This document shows, piece after piece, positions 61,996 through 64,000 of a stretch of 64,000 nt of DNA (within the stretch, counting starts at the first letter, position 1; every line of letters starts with the position of its first letter). Below the pieces are notes generated by a model, which worked only from the letters and a program-made list of their open reading frames with translations, was not told where the DNA came from and did not search any database. A program made the translations under genes and the position numbers. Source of the stretch: Pediococcus claussenii ATCC BAA-344 (lineage in GTDB: Bacteria > Bacillota > Bacilli > Lactobacillales > Lactobacillaceae); contig NC_016605.1 in NCBI RefSeq assembly GCF_000237995.1, positions 1,054,001 to 1,118,000 on the forward strand. Direction: 5' to 3'.

Positions 61996-63414
61996 CTATT
62001 GTTCTTCATACCATGGATAATGGAACGAACCTTCACGGTCAACACGTTCATATGTGTGAGCACCAAAGTAATCACGTTGAGCTTGAACTAAGCTGGCTGG
62101 AAGGACAGGTGTTCTAAATGAATCAAAGTATGCAATAGCAGATGAAAATCCAGGAACTGGAATTCCAGATTTAACGGCCAAAGCTACGATGTCACGAACA
62201 GCAGCCTGATACTTTTCAGAGATTTCTTTAAAGTAATCATCCATTAGCAAGTTATTTAAATCAGCTTTTTTATCAAAAGCGTCTGTGATATTCTGCAAGA
62301 ACCTTGCACGAATAATGCAACCAGCACGCCAAATTTTTGCAATTTCAGCAAAATTTAGATCCCAATCGTAATGTTCGGATGCAACTTTCATTTGTTCAAA
62401 TCCTTGGGCATAACTCATAATCTTACTAAAGTAAAGTGCCTCACGAATTTTTTCAACAAGTTCCTTTTTGTCAACATCTGTAACTACTTCAGGTCCATCA
62501 ATTACCTTACTTGCAGCAACACGTTCGTCTTTCATAACTGAAATATAACGGGCATAAACAGATTCAGTAATTAATGATTGTGGGACACCTAATTCGAGGG
62601 CATTTTGAGAACTCCATTTACCGGTACCCTTATTACCAGTTTTATCCATAATCATATCAACAATTGGCTTATCTGAACCAAGATCGTCTTTGCGAGTGAG
62701 AATATCAGCAGTTATATCAATCAAGTAACTATCCAATTCGCCCTTGTTCCAATCAGCAAAAACATCGGCAATTTCGCCAACACTCATTCCGAGCATGGTC
62801 CGCATTAGTTCATAACTTTCACTGATCAATTGCTCATCGCCATACTCGATTCCGTTATGAACCATCTTTACATAATGGCCAGCTCCGTTAGGACCAATGT
62901 ATGTCACACAAGGAGCACCATCTTTAGCTTTTGCAGCAATTTGTTCAAAAATTGGAGCAACTAAATCGTATGCCTCTTTTTGACCACCTGGCATCATAGA
63001 AGGCCCTTGAAGAGCTCCTAATTCACCACCAGAAACACCAGTACCAATAAAGTTAATTCCTGAGTTATCTAACTCTTTATTACGACGCATAGTATCTTCA
63101 AAGAATGTGTTTCCGCCGTCAATTAGAACATCGCCCTTATCCAAAAAAGGAAGTAACTCAGCAATAACGGCATCCGTTGCTTTACCAGCCTGCACCATCA
63201 TCATAATTCGACGAGGCTTCTCTAAAGAATTAACAAATTCTTCAATCGAGTATGCTGGTACTAACTTTTTTTCTGCGTGATCCTTCATCACTTGTTCAGT
63301 TCTTGAAGCAGTTCTGTTGTAAATGGCTACTGTATATCCACGACTCTCAATATTAAGAGCCAAGTTTTTACCCATAACAGCCATTCCAACTACACCAATT
63401 TGTGGTTGTGCCAT
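61996..63414 (-). CDS. gnd: 6-phosphogluconate dehydrogenase (decarboxylating)
   Basis: Oxidises 6-phosphogluconate to ribulose-5-phosphate with NADP. The start at 63414 ([17 protein letters not shown]) has AGGAGG upstream. The longer frame to 63504 is rejected. Motifs are the NADP-binding [57 protein letters not shown] and [17 protein letters not shown]. It is 472 aa. Central to the phosphoketolase pathway in heterofermenters, but the window does not show the rest of that pathway. Confidence 0.97.
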   Translation of the reverse strand: MAQPQIGVVGMAVMGKNLALNIESRGYTVAIYNRTASRTEQVMKDHAEKKLVPAYSIEEFVNSLEKPRRIMMMVQAGKATDAVIAELLPFLDKGDVLIDGGNTFFEDTMRRNKELDNSGINFIGTGVSGGELGALQGPSMMPGGQKEAYDLVAPIFEQIAAKAKDGAPCVTYIGPNGAGHYVKMVHNGIEYGDEQLISESYELMRTMLGMSVGEIADVFADWNKGELDSYLIDITADILTRKDDLGSDKPIVDMIMDKTGNKGTGKWSSQNALELGVPQSLITESVYARYISVMKDERVAASKVIDGPEVVTDVDKKELVEKIREALYFSKIMSYAQGFEQMKVASEHYDWDLNFAEIAKIWRAGCIIRARFLQNITDAFDKKADLNNLLMDDYFKEISEKYQAAVRDIVALAVKSGIPVPGFSSAIAYFDSFRTPVLPASLVQAQRDYFGAHTYERVDREGSFHYPWYEEQ

Positions 63415-63484
63415 GTTAAATTTCCTCCTAAAAATCACTTCATTTGTACTTATACATACTATCACAATCATTAAATAAAAACAC

Positions 63485-63522
63485 AAAAAAGACCAAAGGA
63501 CCATGGCTCCTTCAGTCTTTTC
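63485..63522 (-). terminator. Terminator behind rpmF
   Basis: AAAAGAC..AAAGGA pairs with TCCTT..GTCTTTT across a short loop. On the minus strand a T run follows. It separates rpmF from gnd. Confidence 0.75.
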
Positions 63523-63534
63523 CTAATTCAAAAA

Positions 63535-63717
63535 TTAGTTTGCTTTTACGTCAATAACTTGCTTTCCGTTGTAGTAACCACAACTTGGGCAAACACGATG
63601 TGATACGCGCAATTCACCACAGTTTGGACATGGTGCCAAACCTGGAGTTGTTAATTTGATATGTCCGCGACGATTACGTTTACGTGTCTTTGATGTTCTT
63701 CTTGCTGGTACAGCCAT
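63535..63717 (-). CDS. rpmF: 50S ribosomal protein L32
   Basis: A 60-residue protein: [20 protein letters not shown], then [20 protein letters not shown] with a four-Cys zinc site and [11 protein letters not shown] at the end. The start at 63717 has AAAGGAGGTG upstream. It directly follows the DUF177/YceD gene, the common pairing. Confidence 0.96.
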   Translation of the reverse strand: MAVPARRTSKTRKRNRRGHIKLTTPGLAPCPNCGELRVSHRVCPSCGYYNGKQVIDVKAN

Positions 63718-63767
63718 CAATGAGCACCTCCTTTAAGCGAATTACGGTTCCCCGTTAATTTTTAACC

Positions 63768-64000
63768 CTACTGTTCTGAATCATTGTCCTTAAACAAATC
63801 TTGTAGCTTAGCAAGGCGTGGATCAATATTTTTAGTAGCTTCAGCTTGTTCATCCTTTTCGGACCTTACTTGCCAACCATTACCACTTGGCATCGTGCCC
63901 TTAGCGACCTCATCTGAAGTTAACACTTGCATTGGGACTTGGAGGACAATGTTATCCTCCACCGCCCGATTCAAATCAATTACGTCATCTTCAACAACCA
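63768..64000 (-). CDS. YceD/DUF177 family protein, C-terminal fragment
   Basis: The 3' end of a gene that continues past the right edge. The readable part includes DDVIDLNRAVEDNIVLQVPM, the DUF177 core that precedes the metal-site region, then an acidic tail (DPRLAKLQDLFKDNDSEQ). The frame is open to the end of the window, so the ATG-like TTG at 63974 is not the start. In many bacteria yceD is co-transcribed with rpmF and is involved in rRNA (23S) maturation. Confidence 0.88.
   Translation of the reverse strand, partial: VVEDDVIDLNRAVEDNIVLQVPMQVLTSDEVAKGTMPSGNGWQVRSEKDEQAEATKNIDPRLAKLQDLFKDNDSEQ

Noticed and set aside
62000-63504. Start of gnd at 63504
   Set aside because: The extra 30 codons are hydrophobic and unlike the family. 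The ATG at 63414 has AGGAGG and begins the conserved NADP-binding motif.

Overview
The window is a contiguous piece of a low-GC Gram-positive chromosome, most likely a member of the Lactobacillaceae. The evidence is the gene content and order: a PrkC/PrpC block, a folB-folK-folE-folC-(Ham1-like)-folP cluster as described in Lactobacillus plantarum, a pbpA-rpmG-yqgN-rhomboid-yqgQ-glcK block, a DUF3042 small protein, a cell-wall protein with a KxYKxGKxW signal and an LPQTG anchor, and a second YidC with a lipoprotein signal. The species cannot be fixed from the sequence alone. Most genes lie on the minus strand.

Layout, left to right. 1-7807: prkC (cut), prpC, rsmB, fmt, priA, coaBC, rpoZ, gmk. 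7891-8289: a small plus-strand gene whose promoter carries a perfect SOS-box-like palindrome. 8388-16296: recN, argR, tlyA, ispA, xseB, xseA, folD, nusB, asp23-like and efp. 16394-17481: rpmA, prp and rplU with a leader. 17485-27628 is the accessory region: a TetR regulator divergent from a SemiSWEET sugar transporter, an Mga-type regulator, a large serine-rich BspA-LRR adhesin broken by two frameshifts, a DUF805 protein, a frameshifted lipoprotein gene, a decayed tyrosine integrase beside tRNA-Arg, and another lipoprotein. 27680-32058: folate cluster. 32179-34504: dUTPase plus two unrecognised genes. 34657-39368: glnA-glnR, a YnbB-like PLP protein, miaA and glpQ. 39451-47426: DUF3042, topB, rhodanese-like, glcK, yqgQ, rhomboid, 5-FCL, rpmG and pbpA. 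47563-58577: yfhO, greA, udk, mltG, pheT/pheS with a T-box, HxlR regulator, HD protein, RNA methyltransferase and acylphosphatase. 58654-64000: yidC2, an ArlRS-like two-component system, gnd, rpmF and the end of a YceD/DUF177 gene.

How the genes work together. Most are housekeeping: translation (fmt, efp, ribosomal proteins, PheRS), folate and one-carbon metabolism (the fol cluster, folD, 5-FCL, feeding fmt), DNA repair (recN, xseAB, priA), nitrogen control (GlnR with a perfect GlnR box next to its own promoter) and envelope growth (pbpA, mltG, yfhO, yidC2). The accessory region looks like a surface-adhesin locus next to a worn-down integration site.

The points most worth a second look are: the SOS-controlled YolD-like gene; the adhesin, where removing one base and one 11-bp tandem duplicate restores a single 1348-codon frame; the lipoprotein gene one A short in a poly-A run; the dUTPase-linked operon of unrecognised genes; and the yidC promoter nested inside a terminator-like hairpin. 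I see no IS element, CRISPR array, rRNA or complete prophage, and nothing I would firmly call a new system.
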